Part shown: piece by piece, positions 1 to 8,039 of the stretch
Numbering within the stretch: the first letter of the stretch is position 1
Layout: every line of letters starts with the position of its first letter
Source of the DNA: Candidatus Electronema sp.
Lineage (GTDB): Bacteria; Desulfobacterota; Desulfobulbia; Desulfobulbales; Desulfobulbaceae
Assembly (NCBI GenBank): GCA_026645415.1
Contig: JAPEVH010000053.1
Span: 1 to 47,476, forward strand
Direction: 5' to 3'
Length of the DNA stretch: 47,476 bases
Notes under the pieces: model-generated
Seen by the model: only the letters and a program-made list of their open reading frames with translations
Databases searched by the model: none
What the model was told of the DNA's origin: nothing
Position numbers and translations under genes: made by a program

Positions 1-163
1 GTAGTGTGATGTTCATGATGACAAACCGGGCTGTTCTTGTTCTGACAATATCTTGCTGATCCGTTCCCAAGCTCGAAACAACGGCCAGCTCCTTTTTGGT
101 ATATTATCATACGGGGCTTGACAGTTATCTATTAAATATGTAGGGTAAAGGAGGAATACGGTC

Positions 164-2941
164 GTGAAACATACAAAAAAACTGTATAGTTATTTTCTTT
201 TTTTAAGTGCCTGCGTGTCTCCAGGCAAAACGATAGCATCTACTGTTACATTGTCTATTGAAGCTAAAGAATACAATTCATGCCCATTTGTTTATACGTG
301 GGATGGACAGAGCTACCAAAAAGAAAACGATATTTATTCTGTTGGGCGAGGAAAATCAAAGGAGTTTACAGACTACCTGAACATCCTTAATCAGGTGACT
401 CCTAAAGACGGAAGTTATTCATTTCAGATAAGAGAAATAAATGGAGAAACATCTTGGACTGATGTTTTAAAGTTAATGGTCATTGACCATCCTGCTGACG
501 TTCGAGTCGGGGCGGATTCATCAGGGAATATTCATTCCTATGAAAATCCAATTTCTCCTGATTCTGCGGTTGACGAAACTGGAAATGATATTTCGGCAAA
601 AATTGCCGCGCAGGATGATGTTACAGTTGATATGTACAACAACAGCACTGTGGTGCTTGATTTCTCGTCTGTTGATATCAGCAATGGTGCGAAGCTGGTT
701 ATGGACCTGAATGGTTTTGAGGGAAAAGTTGGCGGAAACTTCATTCCTGTCACTCCAGCTATCTACATACAAACCCTTGAATCTGGAGAGTGGGTAACGA
801 GGCATACATTTTTTCCGAAAGAAGAATGGGCGGTAGGTGTGTTCGATCTTAAACCGTATCTTGTTGAAAGCAAGCAAGTGAGGCTGGTTGGAGCATCTTG
901 CTTTGATGATAAATATCACATAGTTGACTACGTCGGACTTGATAATATGCCGGACAGAATAAGCAGTGTTAAGGTGCTTGATCCTCAGACAGCCATTCTA
1001 AATGATGCTATTGATGTGTTAAGTGAGATCGCCACTTCGGATGATAATTATGTCAACATGAAACCTAACGATGTCATGACGGTTACTTTTACTTATGATC
1101 CTACAGATGATGATGTCAGGAGTTTTGCCTTCATCTCGGAAGGATATTACAAGCCTCTTGAAAATACCTATTATGTCGATACATGGGATGGTTCCTCTTG
1201 GGTGGAGAGATTCGCGAAGACTTGGCCACAGGGTAATCCTACATCCCCTAACACAACACCTGATACAACAAATGATGTCGACTTAAGTGCCTATCTTCCT
1301 GACTCAGACGGTGAGTACAAAGCCAGAGTGCGTAATACTGTGACAGCCAGCAATCCAAGCTATCCTCCAAGTTGGGCGTATCTTGATTATGTCAAGCTGA
1401 CAGTTGACGAAAATTCCTATAATCCGTCATATGCGCAGCAATATTCTCCTGCAATGGATATCCTATCTCTTGTTTCTACTTCTGATAATTCTTCTTGGGA
1501 TGCCGCAAATAAATCGGCACTCATAAAGTTCAATGTCAACAAACCTCCAATTGCCGCCTGTAAGGATATTATTGTCGATTTGAATTCCAACGGAGATATT
1601 TCAATCTCTGCCGACAAGGTAAACAATGGTTCTTCAGACCCTGACGGTGATCCTATTACTCTGAGTGTAAACCCAGCATATTTCGATTGTTCTAATGTTG
1701 GTGCCAATCCGGTCACGCTGACAGCAACTGACAGCAAAGGTGCTTCCAATAGCTGTCAGGCAACAGTCACAGTTCAGGATAAAGTCGCCCCGACCGTCAA
1801 AACCAAGAATGTCACAGTACAGCTTGATGCCAGCGGCAAGGCTGCAATTGCTGTCTCTGATGTTGACAACGGCTCTACAGACAACTGCTGCATAGCTTCC
1901 CGGAGCATCAGCAAGAGCAGCTTCACCTGTGCCGATGTTGGACAGAATCCGGTCACGCTGACAGTTACGGACTGCAACGGCAACAGCAGCAGTGCTCCGG
2001 CAACCGTCACGGTGCAGGACAAAGTTGCCCCTGTTGTAAAAACAAAGAACATCACGGTGCAGTTGGATGCCAGCGGCAAGACATCAATCACAGCCCCTGA
2101 TCTTGACAACGGCTCTACAGACAACTGCTGCATAGCCTCCCGGAGCATCAGCAAAAGCAGCTTCACCTGCGCTGATGTCGGCTCGCAGGCGGTCACGCTG
2201 ACAGTTACGGACTGCAACGGCAACATCGGCAGTGCACCAGCAACCGTCACAGTGCAAGACAAAGTTGCTCCTGTTGTCAAGACCAAGAACATCACAGTAC
2301 AGTTGGATGCCAACGGCAATGTTTCAATCGCTGCCCCTGATGTTGATAACGGAACAGCCGATGCCTGCGGTATTGCCTCTCTTTCTGTTGCTCCTCAGAG
2401 CTTCACCTGCTCCGATCTTGGAACAAATACGGTCACATTGACCGCAACTGACAAGAACGGCAATTCAGCTAATGCCGCTGCTGAAGTGACTGTGGCAGAC
2501 ACTCTTGCGCCAACCAATGTTCAGGCCAATGCTCCTGCGACAATTGCTCCGCCGGATGCTCCCATCTCGTTTAAAGCGACAGCAACAGACAACTGTTCTG
2601 CTGTGGTGCAAATAACCAATTATTCCTGCTATAAAGTCAAGAAAGATGGCTCGCAGCAGAGCAAGATGGAATCCTGTGAGGTGAATGTGTCTGGCGACAC
2701 CTTGACTGTTGCTGATTCCGGCGGAGTCGGTGATAACATCACTTGGACAGTTCTTGCCACAGATCAGTCGGGCAACAGCACAACTGTTGCGGGGCATGTG
2801 CTTGTGGAAAATCCAAGCGGTTCTGGTGAGAAAGGCAACAACGGCGTTGGAAATGGCCAAGACCCGCAGCCTCCGGGGAATCCTCCAGTCAATGATGGAC
2901 AGAGCACCGGCCCAAGCAATCCGGGCAACAAGAAAAAGTAA
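164..2941 (+). CDS. Secreted multidomain protein with C-terminal HYR-like repeats
   Basis: A 925-residue exported protein of unknown function, probably extracellular or surface bound. I take the GTG at 164 because a strong ribosome site (aaaggagg, 147-154) lies ten bases upstream. The N-terminus is basic, then hydrophobic, and contains LSAC ending at Cys17, so it is either a lipoprotein or a Sec-secreted protein; the hydrophobic stretch is short. Residues about 27-455 form an unrecognised beta-rich region with the phrase CPFVYTWDG near the start and related YVDTWDGSSW further on. From residue 460 four exact 80-residue HYR-like units follow (460-539, 540-619, 620-699, 700-779), each with the pattern DNG, then C, then VTLT.TD..GN. 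A diverged fifth unit reaches about residue 885. The tail is rich in Gly, Pro and Asn and ends in KKK. HYR domains are Ig-like folds usually linked to adhesion. The gene stands alone and is followed by a terminator. Confidence 0.85.
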   Translation: MKHTKKLYSYFLFLSACVSPGKTIASTVTLSIEAKEYNSCPFVYTWDGQSYQKENDIYSVGRGKSKEFTDYLNILNQVTPKDGSYSFQIREINGETSWTDVLKLMVIDHPADVRVGADSSGNIHSYENPISPDSAVDETGNDISAKIAAQDDVTVDMYNNSTVVLDFSSVDISNGAKLVMDLNGFEGKVGGNFIPVTPAIYIQTLESGEWVTRHTFFPKEEWAVGVFDLKPYLVESKQVRLVGASCFDDKYHIVDYVGLDNMPDRISSVKVLDPQTAILNDAIDVLSEIATSDDNYVNMKPNDVMTVTFTYDPTDDDVRSFAFISEGYYKPLENTYYVDTWDGSSWVERFAKTWPQGNPTSPNTTPDTTNDVDLSAYLPDSDGEYKARVRNTVTASNPSYPPSWAYLDYVKLTVDENSYNPSYAQQYSPAMDILSLVSTSDNSSWDAANKSALIKFNVNKPPIAACKDIIVDLNSNGDISISADKVNNGSSDPDGDPITLSVNPAYFDCSNVGANPVTLTATDSKGASNSCQATVTVQDKVAPTVKTKNVTVQLDASGKAAIAVSDVDNGSTDNCCIASRSISKSSFTCADVGQNPVTLTVTDCNGNSSSAPATVTVQDKVAPVVKTKNITVQLDASGKTSITAPDLDNGSTDNCCIASRSISKSSFTCADVGSQAVTLTVTDCNGNIGSAPATVTVQDKVAPVVKTKNITVQLDANGNVSIAAPDVDNGTADACGIASLSVAPQSFTCSDLGTNTVTLTATDKNGNSANAAAEVTVADTLAPTNVQANAPATIAPPDAPISFKATATDNCSAVVQITNYSCYKVKKDGSQQSKMESCEVNVSGDTLTVADSGGVGDNITWTVLATDQSGNSTTVAGHVLVENPSGSGEKGNNGVGNGQDPQPPGNPPVNDGQSTGPSNPGNKKK
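1541..2500 (+). repeat. Four tandem 240-bp coding repeats (HYR units)
   Basis: Four units begin at 1541, 1781, 2021 and 2261, each exactly 240 bp (80 codons) with no indels. The second and third units are close to identical over long stretches, including the segment encoding DNGSTDNCCIASRSISKSSF in both. The first and fourth are more diverged. This points to recent duplication or gene conversion of the central pair. A degenerate fifth unit starts at 2501. Confidence 0.85.
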
Positions 2942-2970
2942 CAGCAGATTTTCTGTGTAGTTTGCTGCTT

Positions 2971-3003
2971 GGCAGGGACTGTTTTGAGTCCCTGCCTTTT
3001 TTT
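2971..3003 (+). terminator. Rho-independent terminator after the HYR protein gene
   Basis: A perfect 10-bp stem (ggcagggact at 2971-2980 pairing with agtccctgcc at 2987-2996) with a six-base loop is followed directly by a run of seven T. It lies 30 bp after the stop codon. Confidence 0.92.
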
Positions 3004-3089
3004 GTGCTTTCTGTTCAGCCAGAAGTCCTTGCCCTTGTTGTCCACTGCGGATGAAACAAAAAAGCAGGCAATGGCAATCAAATCAGCAC

Positions 3090-3203
3090 TCACTGCTCCG
3101 ACTTGAGCACGGCCAGAAACGTAGACTGAGGAACATTGACATTTCCAACCGTCTCCACATAGACCGGCTGGCCGTCCAGATCAAATTCAATCAGTTTTTT
3201 CAT
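3090..3203 (-). CDS. Short ORF resembling the N-terminus of a Trypco1 (CU044_2847-like) protein; possible gene fragment
   Basis: A 37-residue frame starts MKKLIEFDLDGQPVYVETV and ends LAVLKSEQ. The opening (basic start, LIEF, alternating hydrophobic residues, VYVE) resembles trypsin-co-occurring domain 1 proteins, small proteins found next to NTPases in bacterial conflict systems. Those are normally about 100 residues or longer, so this would be a truncated remnant. Only a weak ribosome site is seen (gagagta before the start). It lies just downstream of the response regulator on the same strand. It may also be a chance ORF; the resemblance is from memory, not from a search. Confidence 0.3.
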   Translation of the reverse strand: MKKLIEFDLDGQPVYVETVGNVNVPQSTFLAVLKSEQ

Positions 3204-3269
3204 GGCATACTCTCAGGACTTGGAATGAAGGGTGCTCCATTCTTCAGAAACAGTTTGCGCCGCCGTTGC

Positions 3270-4661
3270 TTACTTCCGCTTCCGCTGAAGTTTGTATTTC
3301 TTCATTTTGTACTGGAGTAGGCTTTTGGTGATGCCGAGCTTTTCCGCTGCCCTAGCTTGCACCTGTTCTGCCTCCTCTAAAGCCTGCCGCACCAACTTTT
3401 CTTCAATACCGTTGAGAATATCAGCCAAAGGCAAGCCTTCTGGGACAAACTGGCTCAGTTCCAAGCTGGAACTCCATTCTTGGGCAGTCGGCAGTTGGCT
3501 GGAATCTGGTTGTACATCTTCAGCTTCAATGCGGAAATTATTACAGAGAATGGCAGCCCGCTCAATCGTGTTTTCCAGCTCCCGAATATTGCCTTCCCAC
3601 GGCAGAGTGACTAAAAGGCGCATGGCCTCCGGGGAAATATCGTATTTTTCCCGGCCCAGTCGCTGACCATTTTTTTCTAAGAAATGATGCACCAAGGCAG
3701 GAATATCATCTATTCGCTCCCGCAGTGGCGGCATGTGAATATGAATGACATTGAGGCGATAGTAAAGATCCTCGCGGAAATTGCCCTTGTCAACCTCATC
3801 TTTAAGATCTTTATTCGTCGCAGCAAGAATGCGGACATCAACCTGCATAGTTTTGCTGCCGCCCACCCGTTCAAAAGCCTTTTCTTGCAGCACACGCAGT
3901 AATTTAGCCTGAAGAGATGGAGCCATCTCGCCAAGTTCATCTAAAAATAAAGTGCCTGTGTCAGCCAGCTCAAAACGGCCTTTGCGCATATAGGCAGCAT
4001 CAGTGAACGAGCCTTTCTCGTGGCCAAACAATTCACTTTCCAAGAGATGTTCAGATAAAGCGGCACAGTTGACAGAGATGAAAGGGGCTTCTTGCCGTTC
4101 GCTCAGATTATGAATAGCACGGGCAACTAATTCTTTGCCTGTACCAGATTCACCAGTAACCAGCACAGAGGACATGGTTGGTGCTACTTTCTCAATCAGT
4201 CGATACACAGCGAGCATGTTTGGATTTTTACCGATCATGCCGCCAAAACCCGATTTGGGGGCAGCTTCACTGCGCAGCCGATTTACTTCCCGAATCAGGC
4301 CATAATGTTCCACGGCTTTGCGTACTGCCGCCAGCATGGCTTCATTGGAAAATGGCTTGGCCAAGTAGGTAAAAGCACCAAGGTGCATGGCTTCAACCGC
4401 CTTGCCGACTTCTGCGTAGGCGGTGACAAGAATCACCGGCAGATGACGATTCAGTTCTTTCAGTTTCGCCAATAATTCGATACCGTCCATGCCCGGCATC
4501 TTCATGTCAGAAAGCACCAAGTCTAAATCGGTCTCGCGGGCGATTTTTAAAGCTGCTGGGCCACAGTCAGCAGTGAAGACTTCATAGTCCTCATCACGCA
4601 GCAGTTCAGAGAGTACGATCAAATAGTTAGGCTCGTCATCAACAACAAGTATGGTGTGCAT
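3270..4661 (-). CDS. Sigma-54-dependent response regulator (NtrC family)
   Basis: A 463-residue transcription activator with the full three-domain layout. The receiver domain (about 1-120) has the acidic pair D8/D9, phospho-acceptor D52, T80 and K102. The AAA+ domain (about 140-375) has Walker A GESGTGKE at 170-177 and a Walker B of the form GTLFLDEL. A Fis-type helix-turn-helix ends the protein (about 410-463, with AAEKLGITKSLLQYKMKKY). The sigma-54 contact loop reads GSFTDA (217-222) instead of the usual GAFTGA. The family activates sigma-54 promoters after phosphorylation by a sensor kinase; no kinase gene is in this window. The gene follows the PHP gene by 27 bp and is probably co-transcribed with it. 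Target genes cannot be deduced. Confidence 0.93.
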   Translation of the reverse strand: MHTILVVDDEPNYLIVLSELLRDEDYEVFTADCGPAALKIARETDLDLVLSDMKMPGMDGIELLAKLKELNRHLPVILVTAYAEVGKAVEAMHLGAFTYLAKPFSNEAMLAAVRKAVEHYGLIREVNRLRSEAAPKSGFGGMIGKNPNMLAVYRLIEKVAPTMSSVLVTGESGTGKELVARAIHNLSERQEAPFISVNCAALSEHLLESELFGHEKGSFTDAAYMRKGRFELADTGTLFLDELGEMAPSLQAKLLRVLQEKAFERVGGSKTMQVDVRILAATNKDLKDEVDKGNFREDLYYRLNVIHIHMPPLRERIDDIPALVHHFLEKNGQRLGREKYDISPEAMRLLVTLPWEGNIRELENTIERAAILCNNFRIEAEDVQPDSSQLPTAQEWSSSLELSQFVPEGLPLADILNGIEEKLVRQALEEAEQVQARAAEKLGITKSLLQYKMKKYKLQRKRK

Positions 4662-4688
4662 GGTGTGATGCTGTTTAGGTCAGAGTTA

Positions 4689-5543
4689 TTAGAGAAAAAA
4701 TGAGCTATTGTTTATACGTTCGCAGACCTGCTCGATAATCGAATCTGGCGGACAGATACCTGTCGTTACGCCAGCTAAACCTTTGATCCGATTGTCACCG
4801 TGATAATCGCTACCACCAGTGGCCAGCAACTTGTACTTTCGAGCCAAATCGTTAAAAAATAGCATCATTTTCTTATTGTGACGTGGATAATGCACTTCTA
4901 AGCCGTCCAAGTGCCGTTCAGCCAATTCGTGAATGAGCTGCGGCTGCTTTTTAAGCGTCAGATCAATAATGCCAGGGTGAGCAAGTACTGCCACGCCGCC
5001 TGCTTGATGTATTATAGCAATGCTTTCCGCTGCTGAATAGGTAAAACGGCTACACCACGCAGCTTTTTCTCGGCCAAGATATTGAGCAAAGGCTTGCGTC
5101 GTATTCTTAACATAACCTTTTGTCACAAGCAGGCGAGCAATATGTGGCCGACCTGTCTGGCCACAGCGAGAAAACAGTTCTACTTCCTCAAGACTAAGCG
5201 AAATCCCTAAGGTAGCCAGCTTGTCTAAAATCTGCAGATTGCGCTCTCTACGGAACTGCTGGAGGCGAGCCAACCATGCCTTGAGCTGTGGTTGTTCAGG
5301 ATTAAAGCCATAACCCAAGATATGAACAGGAATATCTCTGTGGTGCGCATTAATCTCCACACCGCTGAGTACCTTGAGACCTTGCTCCTGTCCCAGACGG
5401 AGTGTTTCCGGCACCCCTTCCACGGTGTCATGATCGGTGAGAGCCAAGCCAGACAGCTCGCTTGCTATGGCCAGTTCGATGAGCTGCGTTGGTAGAGCAG
5501 TACCATCTGAATAAATGGAATGAATATGAAGATCAACACACAT
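4689..5543 (-). CDS. PHP-domain phosphoesterase (RNase AM / nucleoside-bisphosphate phosphatase-like)
   Basis: A 284-residue PHP protein. The N-terminus DLHIHSIYSDG is the first metal-binding motif of the PHP fold, followed by LTDHDTVEG, SGVEINAH, VLAHPG and GGSDYHGD, which together supply the remaining metal ligands. This is the family of E. coli YciV (RNase AM) and related 3',5'-nucleoside bisphosphate phosphatases, about 280-290 residues, so the length is normal. An in-frame TTG at 5552 gives three extra residues; I prefer the ATG at 5543. It is the first gene of a leftward pair with the response regulator. The exact substrate is not fixed by sequence alone. Confidence 0.85.
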   Translation of the reverse strand: MCVDLHIHSIYSDGTALPTQLIELAIASELSGLALTDHDTVEGVPETLRLGQEQGLKVLSGVEINAHHRDIPVHILGYGFNPEQPQLKAWLARLQQFRRERNLQILDKLATLGISLSLEEVELFSRCGQTGRPHIARLLVTKGYVKNTTQAFAQYLGREKAAWCSRFTYSAAESIAIIHQAGGVAVLAHPGIIDLTLKKQPQLIHELAERHLDGLEVHYPRHNKKMMLFFNDLARKYKLLATGGSDYHGDNRIKGLAGVTTGICPPDSIIEQVCERINNSSFFL

Positions 5544-5574
5544 AATGTCCAAAGTTGGAGCGAAGCATCATAAA

Positions 5575-5592
5575 TAAAAATTTAAATTTTTA
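5575..5592. promoter_or_regulatory. Perfect 18-bp AT palindrome in divergent intergenic region
   Basis: TAAAAATTTAAATTTTTA is perfectly self-complementary. It lies 32 bp upstream of the PHP gene start and about 65 bp upstream of the tRNA promoter -35. It could be an operator, an UP-type element or a nucleoid-protein site; only the palindrome itself is seen. Confidence 0.45.
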
Positions 5593-5657
5593 AATGATTC
5601 TATCCAAATTTGCAAGCCCAAGTTGGGCAGCACCTTCCGTATTTCGCGCATTTCTCC

Positions 5658-5686
5658 TTGACAGAAAGGAGGATATTGTCTATATA
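5658..5686 (+). promoter_or_regulatory. Sigma-70-type promoter for tRNA-Gly
   Basis: A perfect -35 TTGACA (5658-5663), a 17-bp spacer and a -10 TATATA (5681-5686). A GC-containing stretch (agcgtccg) follows the -10, as often seen at stable-RNA promoters. The mature tRNA begins about 40 bp downstream of the expected start. Confidence 0.85.
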
Positions 5687-5731
5687 AGACAGCGTCCGTA
5701 AGGCTGTGACAGAGAGGGAAATGAAGAATGT

Positions 5732-5807
5732 GCGGGTGTAGCTCAGTTGGCAGAGTACAAGCTTCCCAAGCTTGGGGCCACGGGTTCGAACCCCGTTACC
5801 CGCTCCA
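5732..5807 (+). tRNA. tRNA-Gly (anticodon CCC)
   Basis: The 76-base gene folds into a standard cloverleaf. The acceptor 5' strand GCGGGTG pairs with TACCCGC, the anticodon stem CAAGC/GCTTG encloses the loop TTCCCAA (anticodon CCC, reading GGG), and the T arm is ACGGG-TTCGAAC-CCCGT. The discriminator is T and CCA is encoded. It sits immediately upstream of rimP-nusA, the place occupied by the initiator tRNA gene metY in E. coli, and is flanked by its own promoter and terminator. Confidence 0.96.
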
Positions 5808-5878
5808 ACGCTGTTTATCAGCCAACTGTTTCTTAGCCTGTTGTCAAGAGAAACAGTACGTATTGATGGAGTTTTGTG

Positions 5879-5903
5879 AAAGTGGGCTTGGCCCGCTTTT
5901 TTT
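5879..5903 (+). terminator. Terminator between tRNA-Gly and rimP
   Basis: A GC-rich hairpin (gtgggc at 5882-5887, loop ttg, gcccgc at 5891-5896, containing one G-U pair), extended by flanking A/T pairs, leads into seven T (5897-5903). It ends only about 30 bp before the rimP start, leaving little room for a separate rimP promoter. Confidence 0.8.
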
Positions 5904-5933
5904 ATTGTCTTTTTTTATGAAGAGCAAAAGGCC

Positions 5934-6398
5934 GTGAGCGCAGACCGAATCATCCGGGAAATAGAAGGCTTTGCCCGTCCAATTGCAGAAGAAATGGGAC
6001 TGGAGCTGGTGGAAGTTCAGTTTCGGCAGGAGTCAGGCTGGGTGCTGAGGATCTTTATAGACCGAGAGCAAGGCGGTGTGAATGTCGATGACTGCGCTGC
6101 TGTGAGTAGGCAGGTCAGTGTGTTTTTGGAGGCAGAAGACCTTATTAGCCATGCCTATACGTTAGAAGTCTCGTCACCGGGAGCTGAACGACCTTTGAAA
6201 CGGATGGAAGAATTTGTCCGTTTTATGAATCGCCGGGTCAGAATTAAAGTTCACGAACCGATCAATGGCGAATACGCCTTTTTAGGCACCCTAACTGCGG
6301 CTGATATTGAGCAAAAACAGATTGTTCTGGATGTGGACAATGCCGGTCTAATGACCTTTGACCTAGATGCTGTAGCCAAAGCCCGGTTAAGCCTGTAG
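5934..6398 (+). CDS. rimP: Ribosome maturation factor RimP
   Basis: A 154-residue protein of the usual RimP length, needed for maturation of the 30S subunit in the cytoplasm. The N-terminal half has the family pattern IAEEMGLELVEVQF and the motif LRIFIDREQGGVNVDDCAAVSRQVS. It is followed by YTLEVSSPGAERPL, one of the most conserved RimP segments. The C-terminal half is the small SH3-like domain. The start is GTG at 5934 after aaaagg; an upstream ATG at 5918 is in another frame and stops at once. It opens the rimP-nusA-infB cluster, whose order matches that of E. coli. Confidence 0.95.
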   Translation: MSADRIIREIEGFARPIAEEMGLELVEVQFRQESGWVLRIFIDREQGGVNVDDCAAVSRQVSVFLEAEDLISHAYTLEVSSPGAERPLKRMEEFVRFMNRRVRIKVHEPINGEYAFLGTLTAADIEQKQIVLDVDNAGLMTFDLDAVAKARLSL

Positions 6399-6464
6399 CA
6401 GAGCGATGAATATTTGAGACCGAGGTCGCTGTTGCAAGACAGCGCGCTGGAGGAGAGAAAGAGC

Positions 6465-7775
6465 ATGTCAGGTGGAGAAAATTTAAAACGGATACTTGAT
6501 CAGATCTGTCGAGACAAAGGCATAGACCGCGCTCTCATGGTAGAAGCCATCGAGGAAGCAGTGCGCTCGGCAGTGAGAAAAAAATACGGCGGTAAGCGAG
6601 ATGTCGAGGTACAGTTCAATGAGGAACTTGGTGAGGTAGAAATTTTTCGCTATCGCACAGTTGTTGATGATGTTTGGGACGAAGAGACAGAAGTTCATAT
6701 TGACGAAGCTCGTAAATTCGTGCCAGACATTGAGCTAGAAGAAGATCTGGGCGAGAAGATGGAAAGTGTCTCCGAATTAGGTCGAATTGCGGCTCAGTCA
6801 GCCAAACAGGTGATTATTCACCGGATGCGAGATGCAGAGCGAGAAGTAATCTTTGACATGTTTCGTGACCGGGAAGGCACAGTGGTCAATGGCATTGTCC
6901 AGCGTTTTGAACGGGGTGCAATGATCATTAACTTAGGTCGTACTGATGCGATTTTACCACGTGATGGCCAGATTCCAAAACGCTCCTATAAACAGGGAGA
7001 TCGTATTCTAGCTTATTTGCAAGAAGTTCGGCATGACAGCCGTGACTCGCAACTTATCCTCAGTCGAACCTGTAACGATTTTCTGGTGAAACTCTTTGAG
7101 ATGGAAGTCCCAGAAATCGCAGAAGGTATTGTTAAGATTATAGGTGCAGCTCGTGAGCCAGGTTTCCGTGCTAAAATTGCAGTTACATCCACAGAATCAG
7201 ATGTGGATCCAGTTGGTGCCTGTGTCGGCGTAAAAGGGGCACGAGTACAAAATGTGGTGCAAGAGTTGCAAGGAGAGCGCATTGATATAGTTCCTTGGAG
7301 TCCTGATCCGGCTAAATATGTTTGCAATGCTCTGGCCCCGGCTATGGTTAGTACGGTGATCGTGGACGAGGATCAGCATTCCTTGCTGGTTATGGTACCT
7401 GATGATCAACTTTCCTTGGCTATTGGTCGACAGGGACAGAATGTACGTTTAGCTTCCAAACTGGTTAGCTGGCGGATTGATGTTAAAAGTGAACAGAAGC
7501 ATGAGTATCGCGAGTATCGCCAAAAAACTGCTTGGATAAGTCTGTTGATTGAGAATGGTGTTGATGAGACTGCCGCAGGAAAAATTGAGGAGGCAGGCAT
7601 TACTTCAGCAGAACAGTTTGCTGCCACCGCCCTTGCTGATATTATGCGAATTGCCGACTTGGATGAAGATCAGGCAGCCTTGCTGAAACTGCACATTGCC
7701 AATGCGAGTGAAGGAGCTGAAGAGCTTTTTACCGTGCCAGAAAATAACGGCACAGACGAAGAAGCAGAAGTATAG
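6465..7775 (+). CDS. nusA: Transcription termination/antitermination factor NusA
   Basis: A 436-residue protein binding RNA polymerase and nascent RNA in pausing, termination and antitermination. The N-terminal polymerase-binding domain spans about 1-125. An S1 domain follows (about 135-200, VNGIVQRFERGAMIINLGRTDAIL). Two KH domains come next (about 205-345), with DPVGACVGVKGARVQ and SLAIGRQGQNVRLA. A single C-terminal helix-hairpin-helix segment (about 360-425) ends it. E. coli NusA (495) carries two C-terminal acidic repeats, so this is the shorter form. I choose the ATG at 6465 because ggaggag precedes it; an in-frame TTG at 6414 has no such site. In many bacteria NusA regulates its own operon. 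Confidence 0.95.
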   Translation: MSGGENLKRILDQICRDKGIDRALMVEAIEEAVRSAVRKKYGGKRDVEVQFNEELGEVEIFRYRTVVDDVWDEETEVHIDEARKFVPDIELEEDLGEKMESVSELGRIAAQSAKQVIIHRMRDAEREVIFDMFRDREGTVVNGIVQRFERGAMIINLGRTDAILPRDGQIPKRSYKQGDRILAYLQEVRHDSRDSQLILSRTCNDFLVKLFEMEVPEIAEGIVKIIGAAREPGFRAKIAVTSTESDVDPVGACVGVKGARVQNVVQELQGERIDIVPWSPDPAKYVCNALAPAMVSTVIVDEDQHSLLVMVPDDQLSLAIGRQGQNVRLASKLVSWRIDVKSEQKHEYREYRQKTAWISLLIENGVDETAAGKIEEAGITSAEQFAATALADIMRIADLDEDQAALLKLHIANASEGAEELFTVPENNGTDEEAEV

Positions 7776-7787
7776 ACTGCCACCACA

Positions 7788-8003
7788 ATGAAAAGAGGGC
7801 ATATTCCTGTCCGCACCTGTAGAGGTTGTGGCCAGAAAAAGCCAGCCTTGGAGCTAACGCGGTTGGTAATGTTCGGGGGCGCAGTGAGAGAGGACAGCGG
7901 TGAGGGCCTGCCGGGGCGGGGTGTTTACTGCTGCAAAAATGAGCAATGCCGCATACGCCTGGAAAAGAATAAAAAAGGCTTGAAGTGGGCGTTTCGCCTC
8001 TGA
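7788..8003 (+). CDS. ylxR: YlxR/RnpM family RNA-binding protein (DUF448)
   Basis: A 71-residue basic protein with the DUF448 hallmarks RTCRGCGQK near the N-terminus and GRGVYCC in the middle. The gene is regularly found between nusA and infB. In Firmicutes YlxR (RnpM) modulates RNase P activity; whether that holds here is inference. It is 12 bp after nusA and 36 bp before infB, so co-transcription is likely. The cysteines suggest a metal-stabilised fold, though that is not required in all members. Confidence 0.9.
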   Translation: MKRGHIPVRTCRGCGQKKPALELTRLVMFGGAVREDSGEGLPGRGVYCCKNEQCRIRLEKNKKGLKWAFRL

Positions 8004-8039
8004 GCGGCGGCAGGAAAGATTTACAGGAGTAATTAACTG

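Larger units (their letters stand above)
2942..3269. other. Intergenic region between the HYR gene and the response regulator
   Basis: These 328 bp hold the HYR gene terminator (2971-3003) and a possible short minus-strand reading frame (3090-3203). Nothing else convincing is visible. No clear terminator was found for the leftward response-regulator gene that ends at 3270. Confidence 0.6.

Noticed and set aside
118-146. TTGACA with a TAGGGT 17 bp downstream as promoter of the HYR gene
   Set aside because: The expected transcript would start at about 152, inside the ribosome site (147-154), so the message could not be translated well. The TTGACA is probably chance.
1774-2319. 181-residue minus-strand frame inside the HYR repeats
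   Set aside because: It mirrors the 80-codon repeats of the plus strand and has no ribosome site; the plus-strand HYR pattern is clear.
5732-5807. tRNA-Gly as an integration site of a mobile element
   Set aside because: No integrase and no second copy of the tRNA 3' end were seen nearby; the conserved rimP-nusA cluster follows directly.
5728-5937. 69-residue plus-strand frame across the tRNA
   Set aside because: It reads through the tRNA gene and the terminator and stops inside the rimP start.
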